Shown: piece after piece, positions 25,701 to 33,124 of the stretch
Layout: each line of letters starts with the position of its first letter
Numbering within the stretch: the first letter of the stretch is position 1
IMG/VR virus record: IMGVR_UViG_3300029922_000147
Coordinates: 1 to 40,701 of that record
From: a virus
Reading direction: 5' to 3' (one strand)
Length of the DNA stretch: 40,701 nt
The notes under the pieces: model-generated
What the model was told of the DNA's origin: nothing
What the model saw: only the letters and a program-made list of their open reading frames with translations
The model's database searches: none
Position numbers and translations under genes: made by a program

Positions 25701-27572
25701 TTCGGTTGCGATTCCCTGCGTGCTTGCCTGATTGCCATCGCTCGGCCTACTAGCTGGTTCACCACTTCCCCGCGAACTTGGGGAGATCCCGTTTCCATCT
25801 TCTATTCCCTTTATCTGGTTAGTGGCGAGCGCCATCTCCTGCGGGGTTGCGTCGGTTCCGCTCGCGGCCTGCATAACGTCGGAGTGTATTTCTGCTGTAT
25901 GCGGGTCTGAGAAGTCTATAGTATATTGCGGATTGGCAACGGTTGGAACTGCCGCAGGCTCTTCGACCGGACGCGTCGGCGCAGCTCCGAAGTCAGGTTG
26001 AACCTTCGGTCCTTCCGGCGTGAGATTTAATTCTGCTTGTCGATTAACTTGCGTTAAATCGGGTCCAGATGCTACGTTAAGAGCATCTGGGTTTGTCGGT
26101 GCGCGCCCTATATCGGGAAGGCTACTGGCAGGAGGGCCTTCTATCGGCACTGCCTTGCTGCCCTTGACTGGGATTCTTCGCCCGTCAAGGTCGAAGTATT
26201 GGTTCCTGCCAGTAGATTGGTCTAACATAACAGGCGTATCGCCTATCATGTGCGTAGCTTTGAACCCTGTGTCGAGGTCAGGCTGCTGTCCCTGGAAACC
26301 CGGCGGCAGGTCTATCAGATGATTGTTTGGAGCGACTTGCGGCAATTCACCTGACATAGGAACGGGGACAGTTTCACCCGGAAGTGATATAGGTTGTTGA
26401 CCGTACACAGTCGGCGGTGTCGAGACGACAGGTGATGGAAGCCTCTTGAAGCCTGTATATGGAGGAACTTCGGGTTCTGTATACGGTTCATACGACGACG
26501 GATAGCCATTCTGTGATGTTCTTTGAGGCGGCGCGGGAGCATATTCTGTCGGCAGTTCGGCAGGTATTTGCGGGAAGTTAGGAGGCGGTGACCCCGGCGG
26601 CAACTGCGGCTGCTGAGGCGCATATTGCGGATTGGCGTACCGTGCATTAGCACCCGAGAAATCATCAACTCCAAGAATATCGGGGTTCATGAGTGTTGGA
26701 GTGCGGTTGCGGTAGGCGTCCATGATGCCCGCGCCATGCAAGGCGGCAGGAATACCAAGTCCCATCGCTGCGTTAAAACCCAACGCGCCGTAGTACTGGC
26801 CTGGGTTAGAGTGCAACAGGTCCGTGTTCGCCGCGGCCTGCGCGGTGCCTACTGCGCCCTGCGCCAAGAACGCTTTACCTAGCAGGTTGCTGATCCCTGC
26901 CACTTCTCCAGCCGCCGGAAGTGCGGCAAGCATTGCCAGTCCTACAGGAGAAGCCATAGGCAACGCGTGTTGCGCGACCCCTTGCCATATCGGGTTGTTG
27001 ACAATGCTTCCCGGCATGGACGGATTACCCGACGTGACGATATCCTGGGCGGCTTGCGGATATTTCCACAGTTGGCTGAACGGTCCGCCGATGTAATCAT
27101 CGAGACCTTCAGGCTGTTTACCTTCCTGCGATCGGTTAATTTCAGCTTGACGCGCTGCCACCTGCTGACGCAGGATGGTGGGCGAAGGCGTGTTAGGTGA
27201 CAACTGCATAGCACGCGTAGCGCTGCCTACGGGATCAAACATGCCGAGTTGCTGCGATCGATCGAGAGCCGAAGCTGCCTGTGATGCTTGGTCGGCCTGC
27301 TGCTGACCGTATACCTGCGTCTGGCCGGTTCCCATCGCCCGTATTTGAGGCGCGAGGTTGACGTTTCCAGTCACAGGGTCGGTAACTGTCGGGACCGGGC
27401 CACCGGGAGCGTTTGCAGCCGCCGCCGACAACGCGGCATTTGTGTGCTGCTGACCTATATCATGGCTCGCCTGCGCAAAAACGGTATCCAGGTCACTCTC
27501 GGAAGGCTGGGAGCCGTCCGGGGAGTTTATACCGAAAGTGACGCCGTTTCGATTGTAGTATTGGGTAGGCAT
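22719..27572 (-). CDS. Large internal virion (ejection-type) protein
   Basis: This 1,617-residue protein starts M-P-T-Q-Y-Y-N-R-N-G-V-T-F-G. A GTG 33 bases upstream is in frame but lacks a ribosome site. Residues about 200-290 contain Ala/Gly-rich hydrophobic helices; about 310-650 is Pro/Gln-rich and probably disordered; the remainder is helical and charged with long K/R/D/E stretches, and another hydrophobic patch near 1,400-1,430 (F-A-G-Y-V-G-A-A-I-L-A-F). Such giant polyvalent proteins of short-tailed phages are packaged in the head and ejected with DNA. It lies next to the virion transglycosylase, as in other ejection modules. No enzyme motif is certain. Confidence 0.7.
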   Translation of the reverse strand: MPTQYYNRNGVTFGINSPDGSQPSESDLDTVFAQASHDIGQQHTNAALSAAAANAPGGPVPTVTDPVTGNVNLAPQIRAMGTGQTQVYGQQQADQASQAASALDRSQQLGMFDPVGSATRAMQLSPNTPSPTILRQQVAARQAEINRSQEGKQPEGLDDYIGGPFSQLWKYPQAAQDIVTSGNPSMPGSIVNNPIWQGVAQHALPMASPVGLAMLAALPAAGEVAGISNLLGKAFLAQGAVGTAQAAANTDLLHSNPGQYYGALGFNAAMGLGIPAALHGAGIMDAYRNRTPTLMNPDILGVDDFSGANARYANPQYAPQQPQLPPGSPPPNFPQIPAELPTEYAPAPPQRTSQNGYPSSYEPYTEPEVPPYTGFKRLPSPVVSTPPTVYGQQPISLPGETVPVPMSGELPQVAPNNHLIDLPPGFQGQQPDLDTGFKATHMIGDTPVMLDQSTGRNQYFDLDGRRIPVKGSKAVPIEGPPASSLPDIGRAPTNPDALNVASGPDLTQVNRQAELNLTPEGPKVQPDFGAAPTRPVEEPAAVPTVANPQYTIDFSDPHTAEIHSDVMQAASGTDATPQEMALATNQIKGIEDGNGISPSSRGSGEPASRPSDGNQASTQGIATEPTSGPEPAVTRSVDNEPAPERPVAITEPAANPVAAQEGEKGPVIPAGGGADGKIATTVTTEQAQKLANYLPQDSDLQEHIFQNWQDSKASGRKTVDLQLSRDDIATLKANSRDPALGKRLTNADVKLAKNLSTLNVGINPAAIGDALDVAREKLAPISDAIRNLKLEGGSFLRRTAPESDLAAARYSASANHANELTRQLVPKVLAHGDENAQARFQTFLTADRAAQQRVMSDREISANQAQFKRTVQDVMDMQKNARADAKDQSLTPQERALRARQWETAIKERQATAADLNRQIKSRRAEVDNNFLTKNEADIPTDMVDPVTKRPITENMTRAFFQDPQVQDMVAAHKQLIEPLMEKNYLETKSALGDKGRYSGVYQPAVALNEDGTPLRSLASSGGGMRSPIADIPNTPGAREFTGTGNNYATDYKDVVNRQLIAGNRVANFARLVRQTEADGLLQRSDVEQVDPATGQTTYVPNPNLRVVEVPDARGGKPIMRNEINVNGQWHPASSEFNLQDETWGLGGKRIGEKYPDLPAKAVMEANAWNEIHPMLSTRNASTRTTDVASAIGGKAIGLNLAGLGEGASHGVRGSSVVSKIVPTFGHADTASGKLQTGALEFANSVSTAFRQVGKMSGIGRDALPEQEMALQKAAQNGALPSNIDLKSKPGDTPIQKVTKLGGQIIYDPKRGSLVTALTEINNAYRDMATRAGTQIDNPDAPNYDKELDRKAIYAMRNMNTYIPYLQSGISKALGKDPTGLFGTFYQTGARNRAAGYIGGPAQFMARFAGYVGAAILAFKATSEDHKWPTEVPGYTLGDIRTGYDANGLPIYFNFFKAFDRTEGYNAQLAQSLMKDISEGASAASAAQGLGLMEVNNQLEPLTSGPGLPTVSDFFARKLPLLTRDEDKGGFNLMPSPTASPKNSTFGLHRMAAMAAHVTPLANAMGAGDYNATSTAPQSMTPRILNDLLRVGGQPQIHTYIPRSSYYMQKTNEINAK

Positions 27573-27576
27573 AAGG

Positions 27577-29556
27577 TTACTGTCTAGCGTACACAGGTGG
27601 CACACCGGCAGCCGGAGGAGATACTAGGCGGTATTTGCTTGCCGTAGAACTTGCGCCCTGACCCGGTATCCGGATTGGTGCGCCCGGTCGAGTTGCGCTA
27701 TCTCCCGGAGGTGCGATTTGACCAAGACCACCAGGAGTAGGAGTTGCCTGCGCTGTTTGCCGTTGTCCGAGTTGCGCTTGCAGGTCATCAGCATGGGCTT
27801 TTGCTTGCGAAGCAAGTTGGGATAAAAGCATCGAGGTGCTATCGAGTGGCTTGCCTGGTACTCCGTTATGCGTCGTGAAGTACTTCGTATAGGCATTGAA
27901 CGCGTTATCGGAGTTCTTGCGGGCCTCTCTAACTTGAGCTGCGAGATCGCGCATTGCCGGAGAATTGTTCTGGTTCTGAGTACTTGGTCCCAAGTTAGAA
28001 GCCGCGCTTGACAGGTTAGTCAGATCGAATGGCGGTAAATGGCCTTGGCCCGACGCGGCAGATGTCGCGTCAAGTTGCGCGTATTGCATCTGAAGCGAAG
28101 CGAGCTTAGATGGATCGATCGTGCTCTTCGCCGCCTGCTGAATTTGCATTCCGAGAGCCTTCAGATCGATCTTCTGTTGGCCCTGCTGATCCATATTATT
28201 ATAATGTTGGTCACGGCCTTGTATACCTTGGCCGTAATAGGCGGCACGTTCGATTGAAGCGAGCGGTCCCATGACCGCGCCGGACTTCCCAACCTCAGCG
28301 CCGTACTGCGCCAAAGCGTTCTGTGCAAGTTCAGGAACGGTGCTGTTGACCGTGTTGGCCGCGTTCATATTTCCAAGGGCTACGTTCTGTCCCTGCTGCA
28401 ATCCGCCGAGAGCCTGTGTTGCCGGTATCTGCGCGTTAACTTGGGCGGAGCCTGCGACGGCAGGGTTCAGTAAGTTAGCGTAGTTTTCCTGCGCTTGCTG
28501 GTATATCGGAGCCTGCGCCAGGCGCATCTTCTCATTCAGTTCTTGCAGGTTAACGTCCTCATTGTGGTTTCGCAACCATTCCTGATACGCTTCCACATCC
28601 TGCTGATGCTGGAACGGATATTGCTGCATTGCATCTTGATACTGAGTGTTCGCTACACCTAACGCCGACTGGTACGGGACCGCGTTAACCGCGCCTGCCG
28701 CTTTCGGAACGGCAAGTCCGGCGATATTGCCGAGGATTTGCGCGAGCGGATTCGCGTGAGGCGCAGGACGGGTCGGAACATCGGTATCATCAGAGCTATA
28801 GCCAGGAGGCTGAATAATGGGCCGTGCTTGAAAGTCGGCGGCGCTCGGGGGAGCCACCGCGCCTCTCAGGAAACCGAGGCTTGCATTCTGTCCGGCCTGA
28901 TTTCCAAGCAGTGACGGCATAGCCTGATCCGCTGGCGTCACCATATTGTTTGCGTAGGTCCGCTGAGCGGCAGCGAACTGCCCGAGGGAGGAATTCGGGT
29001 CGATTTGGAGCGGATGGCTGACCGCAGAACCGTCCGGGTTGTATCCGGTCTGCATTGCCTGTTGTGTCGGCGGCAGTTGCGCGGACGCAATGCGGTTCAG
29101 GATATGGTTTATCAGGTCGCTTTGCTGATCGATTGGCCTGTTCGTGAGGTAATTATTCTGCCCAGGCCCAAGCTGAAGCGGGTTGTAGACGGTCGAATTC
29201 GCCATGTTCTTAGATCCTAACGCCTGCATCGCCTGCGGCAGATATTGCTTGTATGAGTTGTTCGGTTGAGTGTATGTGGACCACGGCGTGAAGTCGGTCC
29301 AGTTCTTTGATATAGCCCGCGCCGCCGCCATGTTGTTGTTCGGGTCGAACATGGCGGAATTGTCGTACTCAGGGTGAGCGAGGCCATTGATTTGCAGTAG
29401 TCCACGCGATCTGTCCACGTTAGACTGCGTGAAGTTGTTCGGATCGCCTCCACTTTCGGCCATCGCTATAGACGCAATGGTGGGCAACACGCTAGGCGGA
29501 GCACCGTTATTTTGTGCGGCCTGTGCTATTTGTTGATAGCTATAGCTATTTGCCAT
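27577..29556 (-). CDS. Virion-associated lytic transglycosylase / internal virion protein
   Basis: This 659-residue protein carries an N-terminal lysozyme-like domain (about 1-120): I-A-S-I-A-M-A-E34-S-G-G-D-P-N, then R-G-L-L-Q-I-N-G and M-F-D-P-N-N-N-M-A-A-A, then W-x-P-W-S-T-Y. This is the transglycosylase pattern, with Glu34 as the likely catalytic residue. The remaining 540 residues are Gln/Asn/Ala-rich and helical, typical of ejection proteins. It would open peptidoglycan during DNA entry. AGGAGGA lies just before the ATG. It is encoded directly upstream of the giant internal protein. Confidence 0.8.
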   Translation of the reverse strand: MANSYSYQQIAQAAQNNGAPPSVLPTIASIAMAESGGDPNNFTQSNVDRSRGLLQINGLAHPEYDNSAMFDPNNNMAAARAISKNWTDFTPWSTYTQPNNSYKQYLPQAMQALGSKNMANSTVYNPLQLGPGQNNYLTNRPIDQQSDLINHILNRIASAQLPPTQQAMQTGYNPDGSAVSHPLQIDPNSSLGQFAAAQRTYANNMVTPADQAMPSLLGNQAGQNASLGFLRGAVAPPSAADFQARPIIQPPGYSSDDTDVPTRPAPHANPLAQILGNIAGLAVPKAAGAVNAVPYQSALGVANTQYQDAMQQYPFQHQQDVEAYQEWLRNHNEDVNLQELNEKMRLAQAPIYQQAQENYANLLNPAVAGSAQVNAQIPATQALGGLQQGQNVALGNMNAANTVNSTVPELAQNALAQYGAEVGKSGAVMGPLASIERAAYYGQGIQGRDQHYNNMDQQGQQKIDLKALGMQIQQAAKSTIDPSKLASLQMQYAQLDATSAASGQGHLPPFDLTNLSSAASNLGPSTQNQNNSPAMRDLAAQVREARKNSDNAFNAYTKYFTTHNGVPGKPLDSTSMLLSQLASQAKAHADDLQAQLGQRQTAQATPTPGGLGQIAPPGDSATRPGAPIRIPGQGASSTASKYRLVSPPAAGVPPVYARQ

Positions 29557-29671
29557 TAGTTCCTCCTGGCTAAGTTAAATAGGCCGGGGGTCCGTTAGCT
29601 ACGTTTCAGTCCCGGCCATTACCCGTCTTTCCGGGCTGTCAGGCTGGCTTATACGGAGTTGGCCATTCCGA
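29557..29671 (-). other. Untranslated leader between tRNA-like gene and transglycosylase gene
   Basis: No gene is seen here. Two hairpins are present: 29582-29588 pairs with 29611-29617 (GGCCGGG/CCCGGCC), and 29622-29635 forms CCCG-loop-CGGG. They may protect the mRNA end left after tRNA 3' processing. Confidence 0.5.
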
Positions 29672-29761
29672 TACAAGGAGAAGGACTCGAACCCCCGACC
29701 TGCCCCGGCAACAGTCTTAACCTGTGCATGGGGCCGCTCTGACCATCTGAGCTATCCTTGA
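29672..29761 (-). tRNA. tRNA-like gene with enlarged anticodon arm (Leu-UAA possible)
   Basis: Reading leftward: a 7-bp acceptor (first pair U-U mismatched), TA, D-arm GCTC-9-GAGC with GG in the loop, variable loop AGGTC, T-arm GGGGG-TTCGAGT-CCTTC and discriminator A; no CCA is encoded. The anticodon stem GCCCC/GGGGC encloses 23 bases instead of seven. Those 23 fold further (GCACAG against CTGTTGC with one bulge) and present a 7-base loop G-T-T-A-A-G-A, whose middle would be UAA, a leucine anticodon. Either the arm is extended by 16 bases or an insertion has to be removed. All other invariant positions look normal. Confidence 0.7.
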
Positions 29762-29767
29762 ATATGC

Positions 29768-29801
29768 GGGGGAGTCTGGAGCCCCCGCTTCAGACTCCCC
29801 C
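29768..29801 (-). repeat. 11-bp perfect inverted repeat upstream of the tRNA-like gene
   Basis: GGGGGAGTCTG (29768-29778) pairs with 29791-29801 around a 12-base loop. The alternative pairing GCGGGGG/CCCCCGC overlaps it, so two hairpins compete. It lies just 5' of the tRNA-like gene on leftward RNA and could direct processing. Confidence 0.7.
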
Positions 29802-29853
29802 TCTGGGTCATCGCAAAGGTACTGGTGTCCACCAACCTTCGCTCGCCATTACG

Positions 29854-30132
29854 TTAATCATGCACCCTGATGAATTCATAGATGCGTGTTGCGAGATCAA
29901 GTACATCGTCGATCTCATCAATCCCTTCCACGTCAGCCGCCGCGCCGAGTGCATCAAGTCGTGTTTCTCGGTGCGCCAGGTCTGCTTCGAGCGTCCATTG
30001 AAGCATCTCGGACGCCTCAGTTGTGAACTGTTCGCCTTGTCCGCCTTCTTCCGGGTCAAGTCGATCGAGCGCGATCTGTGCTATGACCTTACGTGTTTCC
30101 GTGCTTGGCATTTCATCTCCAGATAATGTCAT
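29854..30132 (-). CDS. Small acidic hypothetical protein
   Basis: This 92-residue acidic, helical protein (D-R-L-D-P-E-E-G-G, L-D-A-L-G-A-A-A-D-V-E-G-I-D-E-I-D-D-V-L) is not recognised. Two start codons are possible: 30132 with GGGAGA upstream and 30111 with GGAGATG upstream. It sits between two internal virion genes, so a virion or assembly role is conceivable. Confidence 0.55.
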   Translation of the reverse strand: MTLSGDEMPSTETRKVIAQIALDRLDPEEGGQGEQFTTEASEMLQWTLEADLAHRETRLDALGAAADVEGIDEIDDVLDLATRIYEFIRVHD

Positions 30133-30135
30133 GCT

Positions 30136-31002
30136 TTATCTCCCGTAGAGTCCCGGATAGCGGGACATGTTTATTTGAGGCGGTGCGTAGCCCGCGTTAC
30201 CTCCCAAGTTAGCGCCCTGGTTAATAGTGCCGTTCATCGGGGCCATGCCGACGCGTGCCGAGTTCGCGCCCGTCGATGCCAAGTTAGATTGATTGGCAGA
30301 ACCTATCGATGACGTGCTTCCGGGGCTTGCAAGCGATGACATCATTCCGAGCATCTGAGGCGAATAGGATGGAATACCTACCTGTCGGCTCATAAACGGG
30401 CTAGGATTAGCGGCGTTAGTCGGACCTTGCCAGTTGGTTGCCGACGGAATTGCGTTCTCAGAAGCAATGGGGTTGGTCTGACCCGAAGGCAGCTGGCTTC
30501 CAAGGTAGGTGCCGAGTGAACCCAGGTTAGAAGTTAAGCCTCCGAGAGACTGATTGTACTGTGCGTTGGACTGGTTATATAATGTATTAGCCTGTCCGAG
30601 TTTCATGGATGCCAGATTCTCTTGCCCCTGGTTGTACATCTGGTTCGCGTTGCGATAGTTCTGAGCCGCAGTGTTTGCCAATGCGTTCTGTTCATTCCTG
30701 TTCGCCATCGCGAGATCACCCGCGGTAGCGGAAGAGTTGTAAACGCCCGCCGCAGCATTGGCGGTACCCATCGTAGATCCATATTGGCGAAGGGCATCAG
30801 CCCCTTGGCCTGCCTCGCTGTTAAGCGTTTGGTTATTCCCGGATAGAAGCCCCAAGTATTGATTATTAAGCGCGGTTCCGTACTGCGATGTTGCCTGTTG
30901 CGCCGCTTGTTGTGCAGCCTGCTGTTGTGCGTTGCCACCGATTAACCCCGCTATCGACGAACCGACGCCGATTATTGGTGAGAGGAAGTCAAGAAATCCC
31001 AT
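30136..31002 (-). CDS. Internal virion protein (T7 gp14-like plan)
   Basis: This 288-residue protein starts M-G-F-L-D-F-L-S-P-I-I-G-V-G-S-S-I-A-G-L-I-G-G-N-A, a hydrophobic Gly-rich N-terminus followed by a Gln/Ala repeat (Q-Q-Q-A-A-Q-Q-A-A-Q-Q) and Asn/Gln/Ser-rich sequence. Small ejection proteins such as T7 gp14 share this plan and form a pore in the outer membrane. The ATG at 31002 has TTGGAG nine bases upstream; the in-frame TTG at 31017 is rejected. It is the first of three ejection-type genes. Confidence 0.65.
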   Translation of the reverse strand: MGFLDFLSPIIGVGSSIAGLIGGNAQQQAAQQAAQQATSQYGTALNNQYLGLLSGNNQTLNSEAGQGADALRQYGSTMGTANAAAGVYNSSATAGDLAMANRNEQNALANTAAQNYRNANQMYNQGQENLASMKLGQANTLYNQSNAQYNQSLGGLTSNLGSLGTYLGSQLPSGQTNPIASENAIPSATNWQGPTNAANPSPFMSRQVGIPSYSPQMLGMMSSLASPGSTSSIGSANQSNLASTGANSARVGMAPMNGTINQGANLGGNAGYAPPQINMSRYPGLYGR

Positions 31003-31003
31003 G

Positions 31004-31225
31004 TTAATAGGCTCCAATCGAGCGTAGCTTTTGCCTCATGTTATCTATTCTAGCACGCTTCTCGGCCTTTTCTGGATTATCCTCCCTCCATTTTTGCATA
31101 CGGATCTTATGACAGTCCTTGCAGTACGGGAAGAGGACTCCTGTCGCCGGATCTTTAACGTAGAAATCCGACAGGTTTAACTCAGAGCTGCAAACAGAAC
31201 AGATTTTAACTTCAGGATTTGACAT
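31004..31225 (-). CDS. Four-cysteine zinc-finger protein (Endo VII/HNH-like fragment)
   Basis: This 73-residue protein has C-S-V-C-x-x-E-L ... F-Y-V-K-D-P-A-T-G-V-L-F-P-Y-C-K-D-C-H-K followed by a basic helix with W-R-E-D-N-P-E-K. The layout matches the zinc-binding half of phage endonuclease VII/HNH-type proteins, but the catalytic half is absent. It may be a DNA- or RNA-binding adaptor. The start at 31225 overlaps the previous stop and has AAAGAAG upstream. Confidence 0.65.
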   Translation of the reverse strand: MSNPEVKICSVCSSELNLSDFYVKDPATGVLFPYCKDCHKIRMQKWREDNPEKAEKRARIDNMRQKLRSIGAY

Positions 31226-31902
31226 TACTTCTTTCCAGGAAGACTCCACGAAGCATTATCCCAATTTACACCATACCAATCTTTATCCTGTTCCTGTTGC
31301 GTGCGCTGTTGTTTCGGAGCCTTGTTTTCCTCTATAGCACTGCCGCAGGTTTGCAGTTCAAGAGCGACTTTGCGTAGCACTTCATCATCAGGAGTTTTGC
31401 TTCCGATATTACTAATATAGTGCTCATGAATCCACGCATCATCAATCGGTTTATAATTCGCGCCCTTCCAATCCTTTGAGAACACAACCTCAACCTGTGC
31501 GATGGTCATAGCCCCGTAAATCGGAGTGCATTCTTCCAGGGCGCGGATCACGTCATCGCACACCTCAGATTTCTGTAGCTTCTCGAAGGTGCAGAACTCA
31601 ATCACCCTCCTTATTATATTGATATTGTCGATGCAGCAATGGATCGGCGCGGGAGACTCGATGTCTACATCATACTCACAGAGCAGCAGGCTGGAACTGC
31701 GCCTGTTATGCCGGTACTCAACTCCTTTGAAGTGCGGGTGTTTACTGGGCCGTTCTGGGACAAGATTGCGATAGACCGTCATGAACGCATGGTCAGTAGT
31801 TCCACAGAGCGGAACGGCGGTATTGTCGGCTTTCATCCAGAACAGCATGATGCCATCGTGCTTGTATTGACCTCGGGACTCAATCGGATTATTTAGAGCC
31901 AT
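31225..31902 (-). CDS. Hypothetical protein
   Basis: This 225-residue protein is not recognised. It has several His and Cys residues in the first 100 residues (C-C-I-D-N-I-N-I, H-P-H-F-K-G-V-E-Y-R-H-N-R-R) and a Gln/Lys-rich tail ending near W-Y-G-V-N-W-D-N-A-S-W. The coding end overlaps the zinc-finger start; its start overlaps the preceding gene by 14 bases, typical of a tightly packed operon. Confidence 0.6.
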   Translation of the reverse strand: MALNNPIESRGQYKHDGIMLFWMKADNTAVPLCGTTDHAFMTVYRNLVPERPSKHPHFKGVEYRHNRRSSSLLLCEYDVDIESPAPIHCCIDNINIIRRVIEFCTFEKLQKSEVCDDVIRALEECTPIYGAMTIAQVEVVFSKDWKGANYKPIDDAWIHEHYISNIGSKTPDDEVLRKVALELQTCGSAIEENKAPKQQRTQQEQDKDWYGVNWDNASWSLPGKK

Positions 31903-32161
31903 CCCCTATCACTCCGTTCTCCATGTACTGAAACAGTTTCTCGGCCTGGATTATCACGTCATCAATCGTAAGATCCTTCTCACGAATCGTGTAGCTTCCA
32001 GGCTTCATCACAAATTCAAGAGCACGTGTTCGGAGCAATTGCTGTCTGTTTTCAGCCTTAAAGTTCCGCATATCATCAGCCACGTTATTAACGTGGCTAT
32101 TTAGGTTGAAGTACGCGACAAGTAATTCTTGTTGCGTCATATCTTGTGCTGGTTCCGGCAT
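31889..32161 (-). CDS. Hypothetical helical protein
   Basis: This 90-residue protein starts at the ATG at 32161, eight bases after GGAGG; an in-frame GTG at 32170 abuts the GGAGG and is unlikely. The sequence is helical (M-T-Q-Q-E-L-L-V-A-Y-F-N-L-N-S-H-V) with D-D-V-I-I-Q-A-E-K-L-F-Q-Y-M-E-N. No family is recognised. Confidence 0.6.
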   Translation of the reverse strand: MPEPAQDMTQQELLVAYFNLNSHVNNVADDMRNFKAENRQQLLRTRALEFVMKPGSYTIREKDLTIDDVIIQAEKLFQYMENGVIGDGSK

Positions 32162-32162
32162 T

Positions 32163-32330
32163 TCATTCACCTCCAGAGGAATTCTTAATCGGATAACGTA
32201 TCATGTACTCGATGACAGCAGCTTTCACGATGGCCGACATGCCGACAACTCCATCCTTCTCGGCGTAGATCTTAAGTTCCTGCTTCAGCTCCTTGCTGAT
32301 TCGGATCATCAGATAATCATTCTCGATCAT
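32163..32330 (-). CDS. Ribbon-helix-helix (CopG/Arc-type) DNA-binding protein
   Basis: This 55-residue protein fits the ribbon-helix-helix fold: a short strand Y-L-M-I-R-I-S-K-E-L at residues 6-15, helix K-Q-E-L-K-I-Y-A-E-K-D-G, then S-A-I-V-K-A-A-V-I-E-Y-M-I-R-Y. Members bind operator DNA as dimers through the strand. The start codon overlaps the upstream stop (ATGA) and GAGG lies nine bases upstream; the stop overlaps the next start region. It is a candidate regulator of the divergent promoters at 33090-33132. Confidence 0.75.
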   Translation of the reverse strand: MIENDYLMIRISKELKQELKIYAEKDGVVGMSAIVKAAVIEYMIRYPIKNSSGGE

Positions 32331-32704
32331 ACTAAAATCCTCGGCGGCATAGGGAATTCCACGTTCTTATTGCGCCACATATGCAGACAATAGCCATGAT
32401 GGTTCACGTAATCCTGCTTTTTGGGGTGGTACTGGATTACCATCTCATCATCGTCCCAGAACAGATCCTTCACGAAGCACATTTCTTTCCAGTTCGGAGT
32501 ACGACCTTCAAGACTCACTGATACATGCTCCCAACCCTCGGTTTGCGGCATACCATCACCGTCCGACGCCATGATTTTGAGTGTGGCGCCGCATGGACCG
32601 CACACGAAGTAAAAGCCGCACATTCCTACGGTTTGGTATGAAGACTTGAAGTGCCCATCAACCACCCGTCCAAGTTCAAGCTTTTCGATAGGTCCGGTTC
32701 TCAT
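32327..32704 (-). CDS. DUF7694-like phage protein
   Basis: This 125-residue protein contains E-H-V-S-V-S, P-N-W-K-E-M-C-F-V-K-D-L-F-W-D-D-D-E, V-I-Q-Y-H-P, Y-V-N-H-H-G-Y-C-L-H-M-W-R and P-M-P-P, the conserved order of DUF7694 proteins found in many phages. The function of that family is unknown; conserved His, Asp and Trp residues hint at an enzyme or nucleotide-binding fold. An extra C-G-P-C knuckle lies near residue 35. It overlaps both neighbours by four bases. Confidence 0.7.
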   Translation of the reverse strand: MRTGPIEKLELGRVVDGHFKSSYQTVGMCGFYFVCGPCGATLKIMASDGDGMPQTEGWEHVSVSLEGRTPNWKEMCFVKDLFWDDDEMVIQYHPKKQDYVNHHGYCLHMWRNKNVEFPMPPRILV

Positions 32705-33069
32705 TTCTTAGGCTTCCCGCCTTCCGCTTTATAGATCGCTGCTATCCTCATATCAGTCGCCTTCGCTTCGAGCGCGTAGTAATAGTCACAGCCTGCAGGA
32801 TGCAAAGCCGAGCCGCACATATCGCAATTGTTCCAATGCGCTTCAACGACGTCGCGGTACCTCAACGCTTCGAGCATGTCCGGTGCGGCGGCGATTAGCG
32901 CTGTCAGCTTGCGTATCTGCTTCTGATAGCCTTCGCGCTCTGCTTCAATCTTATCCTTCAACAGCTCGCACTCACGTTGCAAATCTTTAATATCTTTGCG
33001 TTGGGTAGCAGCCTTCTGCTTCAGCTTCGTCACACGGTTCGTCAATGCCGCAATAGTTGATTCATTCAT
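32701..33069 (-). CDS. Coiled-coil protein with Cys/His knuckle
   Basis: This 122-residue protein is the first gene of the leftward operon. Residues 5-60 form a strong coiled coil (N-R-V-T-K-L-K-Q-K-A, L-Q-R-E-C-E-L-L-K-D-K-I-E-A-E-R). Then C-D-M-C-G-S-A-L-H-P-A-G-C-D provides a possible zinc site. AAGGAGG is seven bases before the ATG and the promoter at 33090-33119 lies just upstream. Function unknown. Confidence 0.65.
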   Translation of the reverse strand: MNESTIAALTNRVTKLKQKAATQRKDIKDLQRECELLKDKIEAEREGYQKQIRKLTALIAAAPDMLEALRYRDVVEAHWNNCDMCGSALHPAGCDYYYALEAKATDMRIAAIYKAEGGKPKK

Positions 33070-33089
33070 CTCGGTTCCTCCTTGAATCC

Positions 33090-33119
33090 AGTATATCCGT
33101 ATGTTAATACATTTGTCAA
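33090..33119 (-). promoter_or_regulatory. Leftward sigma-70 promoter for the virion operon
   Basis: TTGACA (complement of 33114-33119), an 18-base spacer and TATACT (complement of 33090-33095) predict transcription starting near 33083, a very short leader before the AAGGAGG of the gene at 33069. Confidence 0.8.
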
Positions 33120-33124
33120 TACAT
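33103..33124. promoter_or_regulatory. Direct-repeat operator candidate
   Basis: GTTAATACAT (33103-33112) and GTCAATACAT (33115-33124) are direct repeats with a 12-base period. They cover the spacer and -35 of the leftward promoter and the spacer of the rightward one, so a protein bound here would control both. Confidence 0.5.

Noticed and set aside
31380-31400. CTGATGA on the minus strand
   Set aside because: It is inside a coding gene, and no matching GAAA or helices were found around it.
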